From Poecilobothrus nobilitatus (taxonomy: Eukaryota > Arthropoda > Insecta > Diptera > Dolichopodidae): DNA of 64,000 nucleotides. The notes under the pieces are model-generated. The model was given only the letters and a program-made list of their open reading frames with translations. It was not told where the DNA came from and did no database searches. Below, in pieces: positions 1-11,576 of the stretch (the stretch's first letter is position 1; every line of letters begins with the position of its first letter). Made by a program: the position numbers and the translations under genes. The stretch spans positions 156,587,271 through 156,651,270 of the forward strand of contig OX352773.1 of the NCBI GenBank assembly GCA_947095535.1, in the 5' to 3' direction.

Positions 1-200
1 GATTCTAGCTTTCTTAGTTTTTGAGTTAGCGTGCTGACGGACGGACGGACGGACGGACGGACGCACATGGCTCAAAAGTCTTAGAATTTTTTCCTGATCC
101 GATCCATACCTTTGAAGGTATATCTAGCTCGCTTATTTCGAGGTGTTACAAACGGAGGAGTAATTTTATTATACCCGATCCTATCGTACGGGTATAAAAA
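1..200 (-). mobile_element. HL-A element, 5' terminal fragment cut by the window edge
   Basis: This is the GTCC/hairpin end of family HL-A, a Helentron-like non-autonomous element, read on the minus strand. A (CGGA)n run at about 38-62 is followed by a conserved ~100-bp block and then by the terminal hairpin, TATACCCG (170-177) pairing with CGGGTATA (189-196). The same block recurs almost unchanged at 51230-51426 and 53027-53210, and inverted at 14235-14400 and 53397-53590. The rest of the copy lies outside the window. Confidence 0.85.
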
Positions 201-1430
201 TGGTATGAGGTAAAAAATTTCAAATTTTCATAAGGAACAAAATAAATATTGATTTAAATGATTTTAAAAATAATTTTTTTTTTATTTTATAATAAATTCT
301 TGTTTCAATTTAATGATCACCCCCCATATATAATTTTTTAGAAACTATGGAAAATGTTTGTGAAAATTTTATGAGGAAGAAAATATCATAATCAAAATTT
401 TTATAGTATGGATTATCGTAAATCGATTTTAAAACTGAAAAAGTTTTCCAATTAATGATAATAACTGTTTAAGCATTTTAATTGGTATTTCTTATAAAAG
501 AAAACTTGTACAATTATAAGAAAGACAGATAATTAAAAAAAATAAAAGCCTTTTAAAAGTTCATAAGAATAACTACTTCATTAAAAAAAATTTTCTGTTT
601 AAAAAGAAATTTTTGAAATAATCATTATTAGGAAAATATATACTGTTATATTGTATGGAAAATAAGTATAGACGTTATTAAATAGACGAGACAGTAAACA
701 GTAACATGAAATATTTAACGCTCTGTTAGATCATGATCATTCATGTGATAAATATTTCATCATTATTGCAGAGGCATTTAATATACCACATTTCGCTGGT
801 TTAACTTCTTTAGCTAGAAAGGATTTTCCTTTAGCATTGTCATAAGGTTTGCGTTCTCTTTGGTGCTTTATAATAATTTTTTTCCACATCGATGGGTTCG
901 TTGTTTTCTTTCTACAATTACCACCTTTTTCAATAACTCTTTCAACACATAAATAATTACAAGATTGTGTATTTTTAAGTTATTAAACACAAGGAATAAA
1001 AATGTTCTTAAAAATTATTTATCTAATATTCAATTAAAAGTAGATATTAGACACTTAGGCATTAACTTTCATAGTTTTATATTTTAGTATAAATTGTGAC
1101 TTATCAGTAACAAAACTGAAATTTCGATAAATAGGCGCAGTTCTATTATTGGAAAACCAGCTAAACGTGGATGTTTTGGATAAATAAAAAAAAATATCTC
1201 AAAAACAATAAAAGATACGTTAATTTAGACCGAAAATTTGGATAGAGCATGGTCGAAAATGGCAGAATAGATTAATAGGTCACATACGAAGAAAATGGTC
1301 TGTTGGATACATAGGAATGAATCCGACGACTTATTCCTTTAAAGGTTTCATTTTATTTCACAAATTATTAACTTCTATAGAATTTAGGATATTGCACTTC
1401 CAAACCACCTTCTTTTTCTTTCTTAACACA
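201..1430. other. A+T-rich stretch without a recognised gene
   Basis: The stretch is A/T homopolymer-rich and has no long open frame or tandem structure. The only item singled out is a possible decayed coding piece at 757-925, listed separately. Confidence 0.6.
757..925 (-). pseudogene. Possible decayed coding exon, unknown transposon or gene
   Basis: Read on the minus strand, this is an open stretch of basic residues containing 'NPSMWKK', then 'KPYDNAKGK' and 'EVKPAKC'. The spacing of N-P-x-x-W-K, a basic run, a Y, K-G-K and a late cysteine reminds me of a short domain seen in many uncharacterised insect proteins of probable transposon origin. I cannot name the family. No start codon, splice sites or continuation are evident. 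The match is from memory and weak. Confidence 0.22.
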
Positions 1431-1731
1431 TTTTTTAAAACAAATTTGAACATTTTGATTACTAGTTTCATTCCGTCTGATCGTGCTTCTTTTTTCATAA
1501 TTTCTACACCTTTTAAGAGAGAACTACTAAATTTTAATAATGGAGTGTTCTCTTAAAAAAAAAAAGATTTTTTCTACATAAATTTTTTTATAAAATCTAC
1601 CAATGGTTAAAATTTCATTGCTGTAGCTTTTATGGTGTGAAAGTTTTGTAAAAAAAAAAAAGGACGGGCGGATAGAGTGAAACTAAAAAGGGATTTTTTT
1701 TTTTTGTTTTGATAATGTGCTAAAAATTACT
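1430..1731. mobile_element. Two degenerate HL-D termini, head to head
   Basis: Positions 1445-1530 resemble the HL-D GTCC end on the plus strand ('tagtttcattccgtctg' followed by 'tttctacacc'). Positions 1570-1731 resemble the same end on the minus strand, finishing in 'gtgctaaaaatt' after a short GACGGGCGGA tract. Both are heavily diverged. The head-to-head order matches the HL-D pair at 46687-47490. Confidence 0.55.
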
Positions 1732-2666
1732 GTTTCAAATTTAAAAATTGATTTAAAAGTACATACATTCTTTCTGAAAGTGTTCCGTAAAAAAAGATGT
1801 ATAAAACCTTAAGTGGTTTCAACTTTTTGTTTGTTTTAAATAATTTTGAATTAATTTTGAATTTTTATTAAAGAAAAATCTGTAAAAATTTTTTACTGTG
1901 CATTAATATAATTAACATATAGTTATACATTTTTTTACGTTATGAGTGAATTTTCAAAGACTTTTCAAGGACTCATTCATTTCTGGATTTTATTGCAAGA
2001 AAACTTTATTGTTTTCCATAACACTTTTTATTTATATTAACCACCGATAAGTTTTTTAATAGCGGGAAACAATATGATCTTGAACGAGGCTTTAATTTTA
2101 AATGATTTTTTCGTAATAATATAGGCGGATAAATATTTATTATTAAAAAAGAAAACTTATAGGTTCCTATTGCCTCTAATAATATGCAAATTAAAATTAT
2201 TTGTAGTTAGTTAGATATTATACAATTATACATAGTTAAAGAACTTTAAAGCTGAATACAAGTTTTTTTCATGGTTGATCACATTTTGACTTGATTTTTG
2301 TAAATATAGGAAAAAAAATAAAACAGAAAATTTTTTTTTTTTAATGAAGTGCTTAGCTTAAAATACAAATAGTTTTAAATGCAAAAAGTATATGAACTAT
2401 AAATTTTCAAATTTAAATTTTTGCCTTAGGCAAAAATTTTAGATTTGTTTTTCTGACATAGTAAAAAGCAACAGGAAAAACATTTTTTTATTAATTTGTT
2501 GCATATTTTATGTTATTTGAATAATTTAAATATGCAACAAATAAAATAATTTGAATATTTTTAATGTTTTAACGTTTAACGTTAACTTTTTGTAGAATAT
2601 TTAATTATTTTTAACGTTAGACGTTTTGTTGAAATATCGTTTTCTTTTCTGCTATAATATTTTAAA
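1732..2666. other. A+T-rich stretch, nothing recognised
   Basis: The stretch has A/T runs and no coding signal. Around 2500-2540 is an imperfect inverted pair of 'ttgttgcatattt' type, probably fortuitous. Confidence 0.55.
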
Positions 2667-2946
2667 GGGGCCGCGGTGGTCTAGTAGTTAAACACGTGGC
2701 TTATAAACTGAGGGAGTGCGGGTTCAAATCAAAGTTTTATTAATTGAAAAAAAATCACCTTGCTCCCAAATATAACGTAAATATATAATATATTATAATA
2801 TAAACAAAATAAATATTATTAGTGTATAATTTGATAATAGTATTCGACCTACAATAAGTATTCGGCCTTAGTAGCCGATGGTTTTTGTAATACTGCAATA
2901 TCGTATGTGATTTGTAATATTAACATAAATAGATAAATAAATATTT
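2667..2946 (+). mobile_element. tRNA-derived SINE, type S1
   Basis: The tRNA-like head starts GGGGCCGCGGTGGTC. Its A box TGGTCTAGTAG matches TRGYNNANNGG except at position 10, and its B box GTTCAAATC fits GWTCRANNC. An unrelated A+T-rich body follows, then a tail of repeated ATAAATAA near 2930-2946. The closing part ('tgatttgtaatatt') recurs at 9791-9805, which ties the two copies together. The head resembles that of the S2 SINEs, but the body differs. Pol III transcription is inferred from the boxes. Confidence 0.75.
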
Positions 2947-3010
2947 TAAAATGATTAAAATTAGTTTTTCAAAAACGGATGTTATAAGGAGATTTTATAT
3001 AATGTACACT

Positions 3011-3103
3011 TTAGTCTATATCTAGCACGGCTCATTTAAGGTGTCACAAATGTAATGGTAAATTTATTATTGCCTTTAACATATACGTTCATTGGGTATA
3101 ATA
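3011..3103 (-). mobile_element. HL-B 5' terminal fragment
   Basis: About 93 bp match the HL-B end: 'tatatctagcacggctc', 'aaggtgtcacaaa', 'aatttattattgcc', then 'cgttcattgggtata'. The terminal hairpin is degraded and no GTCC tract or core remains. Confidence 0.65.
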
Positions 3104-3263
3104 AATTTTTACTTCACAGCAGAATTATTTGTTTAGACAAACAGTACAATAATACAGACTAAAGATTGCCTAACCTATTGAAATGGAATATAAAATGTAA
3201 AATGAATACAACAAGTGTCAAAAACCAAAATAACAGATATTATTGCTACCTAATATTATATAC

Positions 3264-3440
3264 ACAGGGTGTATAACGAGCAAACTTCATAACTTTAGGG
3301 AATAGTAGGGGATGTCAACACCAGCAAAAAATTGTTCCGATGGGTAAATACTTGAATCCTGAAGTTATGCAGTTTGCACGTTAAAAACCTTCTGTATTTA
3401 ACAAAAAATACCAATAAATTGTATTTATTTTATATGTATT
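3264..3440. repeat. Dispersed repeat with ACAGGGTGT end
   Basis: It begins with 'acacagggtgtataacg' after a TATA-rich flank, and A+T-rich sequence follows. 'ACAGGGTGT' is a common end motif of insect transposable elements, and a second occurrence lies at 58407-58420. Beyond the motif the two do not obviously align, so family membership is uncertain. Confidence 0.4.
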
Positions 3441-4784
3441 TCAGGGGAGAGGCATATAAAAATCTTAAATAGAATTATTTGTCAACAGGATATTCAGTTA
3501 TCTGTTAGTGTTAGTTTAATTAAAGTATTTTGGTTTTAAAATTCAAGCTTTTCACAATCAATCTCAAGTTTTTCACAATATTTTAGGTAATGTTATTGTA
3601 AACGAAACTGAACCTATTATAAGGTTTAAAACTAATAATGCTCTTGCTTTTTTAAAAGTAATACTTTTTGTAAGGTTCAGTGAAAGTCGAGAGATTTGTT
3701 TGTAGTGTAAAATTAAATTTTTTGTTCACCAAATGTCAATTTTTCAATTGTTGAAATATTTTTTTCTGATTATAGAATATAAAATTCTATAAGAATATAA
3801 ACTGAACACGCAGCTTTATTCTAAAGAACGTAGGATATGAGATACTTCTCAGCCCGTTATGAAATACTTTCGAATCTGCGTCATGCTTATCAAACGATTG
3901 TAAGCTTTTTATAAAGGGCTACCATACCATTATTTCTACATTAAACAACGACAAAATTATTCAACAAAATTCCCCAAAAGAGATCTTCTTTTTTAAGTTC
4001 ACTTCCAAAATCGAGCAAATTTTCACTTGATTTTATCTTTTATGAACGTTTCGTCACTTATTTCTATGTAGAGAGTAGAATAAAAAAAATTCAAAAATTA
4101 AATAAAACATTCATAATATTGGGTTATGAATAAAGAAATATAAAATATTTAAAATGTCGTAAAATTTTATTATAAATCATTCTATGCAAAAATTATTAAT
4201 GTATGGTTCTAGTGATGGTTATAAAATACACCAAAATATTAAAATATTATTGCATATTAAAAAACAAAAAAACATTGGGTATTAAAAATAAAGAAAAAAT
4301 TAGAAAAAAATTTAAAAAAAAATGGGAAAAAATTACTGTTTTTGTAGCACTACGTTTGATCGTCTAATTTTAAAAATGGTTATCAGATATTTTCTGATGA
4401 AATCAATAGTAAACCGGTTATTTTAAAGTGAAATCTTAATACGAATACGAACTTTTAATTTTATTGCCAAGAATAAAAATGTTCATAATTCCCTTTAATC
4501 CGATCGTCCTTAACCTTAAAGTACTTTATTTTATAATAGATACATAGTTTGAAATTTATTTTTCGAGTTAAAAGTAAAAGTGGTTTTAGTATCTGGTCAT
4601 GTTAAAGTTTAAGACTAGTACCTATGTATTTAAGACTATAACACGACTAAAACTAGGTATATAATTAAGGTAAATACTTACAAAAAATAAAAAACATGTA
4701 GGTGTAATTATCTTGATTATTTATCTTTTACCAAAACATTTTTTGATTCAAAGAAAAAATTCAAATTTTTAATTACATTTAAGA
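3441..4784. other. A+T-rich stretch, nothing recognised
   Basis: I see no long open frame, no GTCC tract and no tandem repeat here; A and T runs are frequent. Confidence 0.55.
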
Positions 4785-5001
4785 AATTTACAATTTTTTT
4801 AGTTTTTTTTTTAGTGCATTTCTCTGCAACATAAATGTAAACAGGAAATTACACAGCCTTTCCTTTACAGGCGTGGCTGTAAATGTCGTAAGCGGGAATA
4901 ACTCTTACGACGTGCGTGGGATTCGAACCCACACTCCCTCGGTGTTTACAGCGTATTTTACACGCTCTTACCAGTAGGCCACCGAGGCCCCAATTTACAA
5001 T
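4785..5001 (-). mobile_element. tRNA-derived SINE, type S2, with target-site duplication
   Basis: On the minus strand the element runs from GGGGCCTCGGTGGCC (4991 downward) to a poly(A) tail (T-run at 4802-4812). The A box TGGCCTACTGG (4971-4981) and B box GGTTCGAATCC (4919-4929) both match pol III consensus exactly. The 10-bp sequence AATTTACAAT flanks it at 4785-4794 and 4992-5001, as expected of LINE-mediated insertion. Further copies lie at 11315-11478, 30818-31008 and 58813-58960. Confidence 0.92.
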
Positions 5002-5359
5002 ATTAACAGTAAATTTAAGTACAAATTCAAAATGATTTTAGTGTAAAAATCCAACAAAATACAAAAGCAATAATTTGGAAGTTTTTTTATTATTTCATAT
5101 TATGTTCTTACCTGTTAAATAATAATATTTCGTCAGACCATATCAAATAGAAAATTTTATTGTTAAAATTCGATTAGTAGCCCTTTGATGCATGTAATCA
5201 ACATTTGTTACAGGCAAGTATCTGTAAAAACAAAAAAAAATTTATATAAATACAAATAATTGAAAATATAACTTTTGAAATATAAAATAGAATTTAAGGT
5301 TACGTTTTGGTATTATTTTGAACATTGTACGATAACATATTAAGTTTTGTTGGTATTGA
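5002..5359. other. A+T-rich stretch, nothing recognised
   Basis: Short A+T-rich spacer between the SINE and HL-D1; no features seen. Confidence 0.5.
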
Positions 5360-6130
5360 AAAACAAGATAGAATGTAAATCAACGGTTTTTCAAAGCGCA
5401 CATTACCAAAAGACAATGCAAACTGTTGAATTGTGACTTGCACATAAATTTGAAAATTTAAGTAATAATAAAACATGTGAAAATAGGAATTTTCTGGAAT
5501 TTTGAGGGGCTACCTTAGTTATATACCCGAAACCCTATATAACTAAGAAAAACAGTTAACACACGTAAAAATATATTACTGAAACTTTAATTTTTATATC
5601 TTGCTGAAGTAAAATATGTACAGATGCCTAAGTTACAGGTGTTTAAAAATAGCAAATATTAAATTTCTCCTAATAGATCAAAAACAGGGTGGTCCATTTT
5701 TGGTGGTCCAAAAATAATTTCTGAGCAAACTTATATTATTTGTAAAAGTTCTTTCTGCTCTCAAAATTGCAAGTACTTATTTAAAAAAGTTATTAAATTT
5801 AAAAAAATTGTATAATTTTGATATTAATTTACAAAGTTAAATATCAATACCTGTCGAATGACATTTTCAGATTGAAAAAATCTTAAGCAGAACATGAGAT
5901 ATATGCATTTAAAAATAGGGCTTTTTCAAAGTTTGAGGAGCAACAGCTCCGTAATGGATGTGACTACATGAACAAGTTGTTCCACAAAATTAATCTTTTA
6001 TGAGACATACCCATGGTTAAAATTTTTTTTCTCTATCTTTAATGGTGTAAAAGTTTTGTAAACAGACAGACGGACAGAGTGAACCTAATAAACAGATTTT
6101 TCAAAATTTGTTTTATAAATGTGCTAAAAA
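5360..6130 (-). mobile_element. HL-D element (copy D1)
   Basis: On the minus strand it runs from the hairpin/GTCC end near 6130 to the 3' terminus, seen here as AAACAAG at 5361. One subTIR survives with a single mismatch (GCACATTACCAAAA, 5398-5411; consensus GCACATTTCCAAAA). The other is degraded near 6112-6123. The GTCC tract has decayed to 'cagacagacggacag'. It carries the shared core phrases 'aagttacaggtgtttaaaaatag' in part and a 'gagcaacagctccgt' version of the GGAGCTNNAGCTCC motif. No coding capacity. Confidence 0.8.
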
Positions 6131-6316
6131 TATTTATCGTTATTACAATATTTTATTATTATTTTGCCGCAATAGTATAAATTACGATGAAAACTAATTA
6201 AAGTTTAAATAAGGACATATAAACACATAAAGTAGCAGAAACAGTTGTATTGCTAAAGAAACGCTTTCTAACTATATTGTAGTTCTCATAATATTATTAC
6301 GTAAAATTATATAAAA

Positions 6317-8646
6317 AACGAGGAAGAGTGCAGTAGAGTAGACTGTGTCAACTCTGGGATACCCGTATGAACGTAATATATCCTGTTTCTATAAAACTTG
6401 ATCATCTTTTAAAAACATTCAGATGTTTTAGTACCGAACTGCAGAGATATATTTATGTAAATTGTGGAGTTGTATGACAACTACCTGAATCTATTGCGCC
6501 TAGCTTCATTAAGTTCCAAGAGGTGCAAAAAGCCTGAACCGGCTGCTCTAGACCAACCAAATTTTACAAAAGTTGTTGGCCTATAACTCGACACCTCTTT
6601 ACTAAATTTCAGGTTCCTAGCTTCAATAGACACTGAGTTATTCTCATTTAAACGGATAAGTTGTATGGCAGCTACCCGAACCCGTCGCACCACCACAACC
6701 AAATTTTGCAAAAGTGGTTGCCATAAAACTTGATCATCATTTGCAAGATTTCAGACGCCTAGCTTCATTAAGTTCCAAGAGGTGCAAGAAGCCTGAACCG
6801 GCTGCTCTAGACCAACCAAATTTTACAAAAATTGTTGGCCTATAACTCGACAACTCTTTACTAAATTTCAGGTTCCTAACTTCAATAGACACTGAGTTAT
6901 TCTCATTTAAACGGATAAGTTTTATGGCAGCTACCCGAACCCGTCGCACCACCACAACCAAATTTTGCAAAAGTTGTTGCCATAAAATTTGATCATCATT
7001 TGCAAGATTTCAGACGCCTAGCTTCATTAAGTTCGAAGAGGTGCAAGAAGCCTGAACCGGCTGCTCTAGACCAACCAAATTTTACAAAAGTTGTTGGCCT
7101 GTAACTCAACATCTTGTTACTAAATATCAGATTGCTAGCTTCAATAGACACTGAGTTATTCTCATTTAAACGGAGAAGTTGTATGGCAGCTACCCGAACC
7201 CGCCGCACCACCACAACCAAATTTTGCAAAAGTGGTTGCCATAAAATTTGATCATCATTTGCAAGATTTCAGACGCCTAGCTTTATTAAGTTCGAAGAGG
7301 TGCAAGAAGCCTGAACCGGCTGCTCTAGACCAACCAAATTTTACAAAAATTGTTGGCCTATAACTCGACACCTCTTTACTAAATTTCAGGTTCCTAACTT
7401 CAATAGACACTGAGTTATTCTCATTTAAACGGATAAGTTGTATGGCAGCTACCCGAACCCGTCGCACCACCACAACCAAATTTTGCAAAAGTGGTTGCCA
7501 TAAAATTTGATCATCATTTGCAAGATTTCAGACGCCTAGCTTTATTAAGTTCGAAGAGGTGAAAGAAGCCTGAACCGGCTGCTCTAGACCAACCAAATTT
7601 TACAAAAATTGTTGGCCTATAACTCGACACCTCTTTACTAAATTTCAGGTTCCTAACTTCAATAGACACTGAGTTATTATCATTTAAACGGATAAGTTGT
7701 ATGGCAGCTACCCGAACCCGTCGCACCACCACAACCAAATTTTGCAAAAGTGGTTGCCATAAAACTTGATCATCATTTGCAAGATTTCAGACGCCTAGCT
7801 TCATTAAGTTCCAAGAGGTGCAAGAAGCCTGAACCGGCTGCTCTAGACCAACCAAATTTTACAAAAGTTGTTGGCCTGTAACTCGACATCTTTTTACTAA
7901 ATATCAGGTTGCTAGCTTTAATAGACACTGAGTTATTCTCATTTAAACGGAGAAGTTGTATGGCAGCTACCCGAACCCGCCGCACCACCACAACCAAATT
8001 TTGCAAAAGTGGTTGCCATAAAATTTGATCATCATTTGCAAGATTTCAGACGCCTAGCTTTATTAAGTTCGAAGAGGTGCAAGAAGCCTGAACCGGCTGC
8101 TCTAGACCAACCAAATTTTACAAAAGTTGTTGGCCTGTAACTCGACATCTTGTTACTAAATATCAGGTTGCTAGCTTCAATAGACACTGAGTTATTCTCA
8201 TTTAAACGGAGAAGTTGTATGGCAGCTACCCGAACCCGCCGCACCACCACAACCAAATTTTACAGAAGTTGTTGCCATAAAACTTGATCATCATTTTCAA
8301 AATTTCAGAAACCTAGCTTGAATAGATACTGAGTTATTTCTATATAAAGATAGAAGTTGTATGGCAGCTACTCGAACCCGCCGACCGAAAATGTTGGATT
8401 TAAATAACAAAACTAACAATTTTGCAAAAGTGCCGTAAAAATAATTTCAGCCTCCTAGCTCCTTTATTTTTTGAGTTATCGTGTGGACGGACGGACGGAG
8501 GGACGTACATGGCTTAATCGACTCAGAATTCGATTCTGAGCCGATCCATAACTTTGACACTATATCTAGCTCGACTCCTTTAAGGTGTCACAAACGTAAT
8601 GGCAAATTTATTATACCCTTGAACATAGTTCATACGGGTATAAAAA
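6317..8646 (-). mobile_element. HL-B element, complete (copy B1)
   Basis: Full Helentron-like non-autonomous element of 2.3 kb. Its 3' end is at 6317 (AACGAGG, reverse of CCTCGTT), followed by a small AGAGT...ACTCT hairpin (6335-6355). The two 14-bp subTIRs are ATACCCGTATGAAC at 6359-6372 and its exact reverse complement at 8628-8641. A short CGGA tract lies near 8486-8505 and the core is the 259-bp array described separately. The terminal hairpin pairs TATACCC with GGGTATA. No transposase, helicase or replication-initiator frame is present. Confidence 0.88.
6498..8310 (-). repeat. Tandem array of seven 259-bp units inside HL-B1
   Basis: The landmark 'cctagctt' preceded by G or A falls at 6498, 6757, 7016, 7275, 7534, 7793, 8052 and 8311, so the spacing is exactly 259 bp seven times with no indel. 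Each unit is a heterodimer of a ~117-bp and a ~142-bp half that resemble each other (both have CCTAGCTT or CCTAACTT, then an AACCAAATTTT(A/G)CAAAA block). On the minus strand each unit keeps a 74-77 codon open frame. Because 259 is not a multiple of 3 the frames cannot join, so I regard them as by-products of repeat homology. Confidence 0.93.
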
Positions 8647-8839
8647 CCAAGGAGTAGTAAAGTTAAAGTCAATTTAAAATGTTCCCAAATAATTTTTATA
8701 CTTTTTTAATCGATAATAATAAAATTACGAGAATTGAGAATCAACCAATTATCTAAACATCAATATTATATTATTATAATAAATTTTAATATTAGTATAA
8801 GTTTTAGTTTTTAGTATTTTCTTAGAAGAAAAAAGTTTT

Positions 8840-9300
8840 GACCTGACAGAGTGCAAAACAGAGTAATTCGTTTAATAAACAATCTCATTTTGTCTCAACT
8901 CTGCCTCCGCTAGGACATTGAAATGTTATTAGAGAACTTACTTTATTTGATAAATATTTTGTTAGATAAGTCCCTGTTCAGAAAATAATTAGAATCTTAA
9001 TGACTCATTTTAAAAATTTCAATGGAAATACAAAGAAGAGTGCACAGGCTAAACCATATTCCAAATCCTCAAATCGCATAGCTTTGCGCATGAAAATTTA
9101 TTTGTACAATGTGTTGCGAACAGCACGAATATGTAATTGATTGCCGCAAGAAGTATTCCCAAAAATGGCAACCATATCGCGTATGGTAAAGTGAAATTTT
9201 CGAAGAACATCAATATTTTTATTTCTAACAATTCTTCCAACATCCAGTAACTTCTCATGATATTTATCCATTTTCTTTATTCTTATTTTCCCAATCCCCA
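8840..9300 (+). pseudogene. Non-LTR retrotransposon (LINE) ORF2 C-terminus, decayed
   Basis: From 8845 the plus-strand frame reads 'DRVQNRVIRLINN', then, after stops and shifts, 'LRTARICN', a stop, and 'LPQEVFP' (about 9108-9165). In CR1/Jockey-type LINEs the reverse transcriptase is followed by LDRVQxRxxRLI and, near the C-terminus, RTARLWNxLPxxVFP. The order and spacing fit. Several in-frame stops show it is dead. The reverse transcriptase itself is missing upstream. The exact clade cannot be settled by eye. Confidence 0.68.
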
Positions 9301-9600
9301 AACCAAACAGTACATTATATTATAGGTTGTAACCTAATGTTTGGCTTAAAAGTGAGGTCGCGTTTAGTTGGTTGAAGTTCAACAATACTAAAGCGAATTC
9401 GGTAATCGTGGAATATCGTGGAACCACATAATCGAATCTGTTGATTTCATATGTGTTTTTTGAGATTTTCACGTACCCACGCAAAAAAAAAAACAAAAAT
9501 AAGTTTAATAAATTATTTTACCACAGAATAAAAGATTTCCTATAAATATGCAATACATTTTTTCAAAATTTAACATTTTAAAACAAATTTTTAATTTTGT
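9301..9600. other. A+T-rich stretch, possibly LINE 3' flank
   Basis: No recognisable feature; it may include untranslated sequence of the preceding LINE remnant. Confidence 0.4.
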
Positions 9601-9834
9601 CGGAGTTTTGATGGTAAAGGTGTTATGCTTATAACGGCAGTTGTTTTGATTCACATCCTATACAGGTAGAAAAATATTTTTAACTATATAAGGAAAATTA
9701 TTGAAAAAGTTCCACTTCTTCCCAAGGAGAAAGTAAATATAAAATATATTATAATATTCAATCAATTTAGTAATATTACATTAACCACGTGATTTGTAAT
9801 ATTGATGTAGTAAAACAAATAAATTGTGATTTCT
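9601..9834 (+). mobile_element. Degenerate SINE, type S1
   Basis: A decayed tRNA-like head ('gatggtaaaggtgttatg' and a B-box-like 'gttttgattcacatcc') is followed by a body ending 'cacgtgatttgtaatatt' and 'acaaataaattg'. That 3' part matches the S1 copy at 2667-2946. The B box has lost its consensus. Confidence 0.55.
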
Positions 9835-11314
9835 ATTATTTTAAACCAATACACTTAAGTGCAAAAAGTAAAAGCGAATTATAAGGAGTTAAAAGTCTAC
9901 ATAACTCGTTCGTAAAATATGAAAGATATAAGTTGTCAACAAATAATAGCAATTAACTTGTATATGTAATGGATATGTTTTTTGATGGAAAAAGACAGAC
10001 ACACAGAAGAACTTCTAATAACGAAACAAATTTTTTTTTTATTTGTGAAAGGAAATGAAATGAAAAATAAACTTTTAAATTGTTTCTTTTATATTAAGCA
10101 TTTTGTTGTTGTTAAAATGTATTGTGGTCTCCATTAGATAAAATTCCATTGTTAACAAATGGAAAATATTTTGTATCTATAGAAACGCACAAAGTGAAAA
10201 AGTAATATTGAGCCTAGAAGGTACAACTGAATGAATGAAATAAAGAAAACATTAAATACATTTTTTTTCTAAAATAAAAAAAAATAAATTTATTCATTGT
10301 TAAGAGTTTTACGTTGTTTTATGTATTCAGATGGCGATCTGAAGGTGCTATTGTGTTAATGTGAATTTTTGTCAAAAGGATGTTTTTGTTTAATTTTCAA
10401 TGATAATTTTCTAAAGATGGAAATTGTCTCTTTTGTGTGTTTCTTCTTATATACTATATATATATATATATATATATACATAACGTACAAAGACATATCA
10501 TTCATTTACCTTGTATATTAATTAAAAAATAAACCATTTGACAATATCAAAAAAAATTTCTAATAACAGATAAAATTCTAAAGGTGACGTTAACGACTTA
10601 TAAACGTTTTTTTATATAATTTAATTTTTTTGGTAGGCTTTTATTTTTAATATGAAATAGGAAAAAAAAATCATAATAAAAAACTCTTTAAATTTTATCT
10701 CTTGTATATCAATGTTTATTTTTATTTTATTGAGCCTTCAAGTTGTGAATGAATTAACCTGCGAAGTCCTTAACCTGCGAATATAACGTTTACTTTTGTA
10801 ATTTTGAAGTTTTTTAAAGGTTTTATTTAAATTTTAAATAAAAATCTAAAATTAAGAGTAGATAATTTTATTTAAAGTGTGGGTCCTTTTAGTGTTAATG
10901 AGATGTTTAATTTACCGGTATCAAAAAAATGTTACCGGTAAAATGTAAAACAGAGGAGTGTGAGTTTTATTTTGAAAGGCAGTTAATGTGTTAAATATTT
11001 TTAATTTTATAAAGAGGTTTACCATGACGAAAAACAGATGTACATCATATAATTTATAAATGAATCCTAAAGTTATCTAAATTAAATTTTATGCCTCTTT
11101 TTGTCAAAAATATTAGGTATGTGTATTATTTTTTTTATTTTGTATATACATAGATAATATTAATAGGTAGGTGTACAATGAATCTTTTTATTTAAGCCAT
11201 TAATATCTGGATAATACAGATAGTATTTACAACTATGATAAGGAATTTATATAGGTGCATTTTTAAAAGGAATAAAGGATAATTGTTTTTGACAAATTTT
11301 CTCTTTTATTTTAT
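9835..11314. other. A+T-rich stretch with a (TA)n tract and small repeats
   Basis: It contains a (TA)n microsatellite at about 10454-10480. A short direct repeat, 'ttaacctgcgaa', occurs near 10757 and 10773. An ACCGGT-centred inverted pair, TTTACCGGTA (10911-10920) and TTACCGGTAAA (10932-10942), is also present. The last might be a relic of the TTAA/ACCGGT MITE family seen at 34168, 41124 and 60956, but it is too short to claim. No coding signal. Confidence 0.5.
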
Positions 11315-11478
11315 TCTCCTGCCACATAAATTTGACATGGATATTATACAACCTTTATTTTCGGGTGTGACTGTAAATATCATGAGTGGTAATTATTCTT
11401 ACGACGTGTATGAGATTTTAGCTTACACTCGCTGGTGCTTACAGAGTACCCTTTTGCCCACTAGTTCACCAAGGCCCC
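11315..11478 (-). mobile_element. tRNA-derived SINE, type S2, diverged copy
   Basis: On the minus strand the head starts GGGGCCTTGGTGAACTAG (11478 downward) and the body retains 'ccacataaa', 'gtgtgactgtaaat' and 'cttacgacgtg' in S2 order. Both pol III boxes are mutated, so it is an old copy. Confidence 0.75.
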
Positions 11479-11576
11479 TACTTAATATATTTAAATAATA
11501 ATAATTTTAAATTTGAGGTAATTACAAATTATTTTAATGGTTTTTATATGCTTTTATATTAACTCGTCGCTGTCGG

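Noticed and set aside
1317..1556. 79-codon open frame as a gene
   Set aside because: Low-complexity, F/L/I-rich translation of T-rich DNA with no motif; it overlaps a degenerate HL-D end.
4919..4991. Functional tRNA gene
   Set aside because: Consensus A and B boxes, but a shared body, poly(A) and target-site duplication show a SINE.
6481..8256. Array of seven small genes or one repeat protein
   Set aside because: The 259-bp period is not a multiple of 3 and the frames end in stops, so they cannot form one protein. The same sequence is structural repeat in an element with non-coding relatives.
10454..10480. Promoter TATA box
   Set aside because: It is a (TA)n microsatellite with no adjacent gene.
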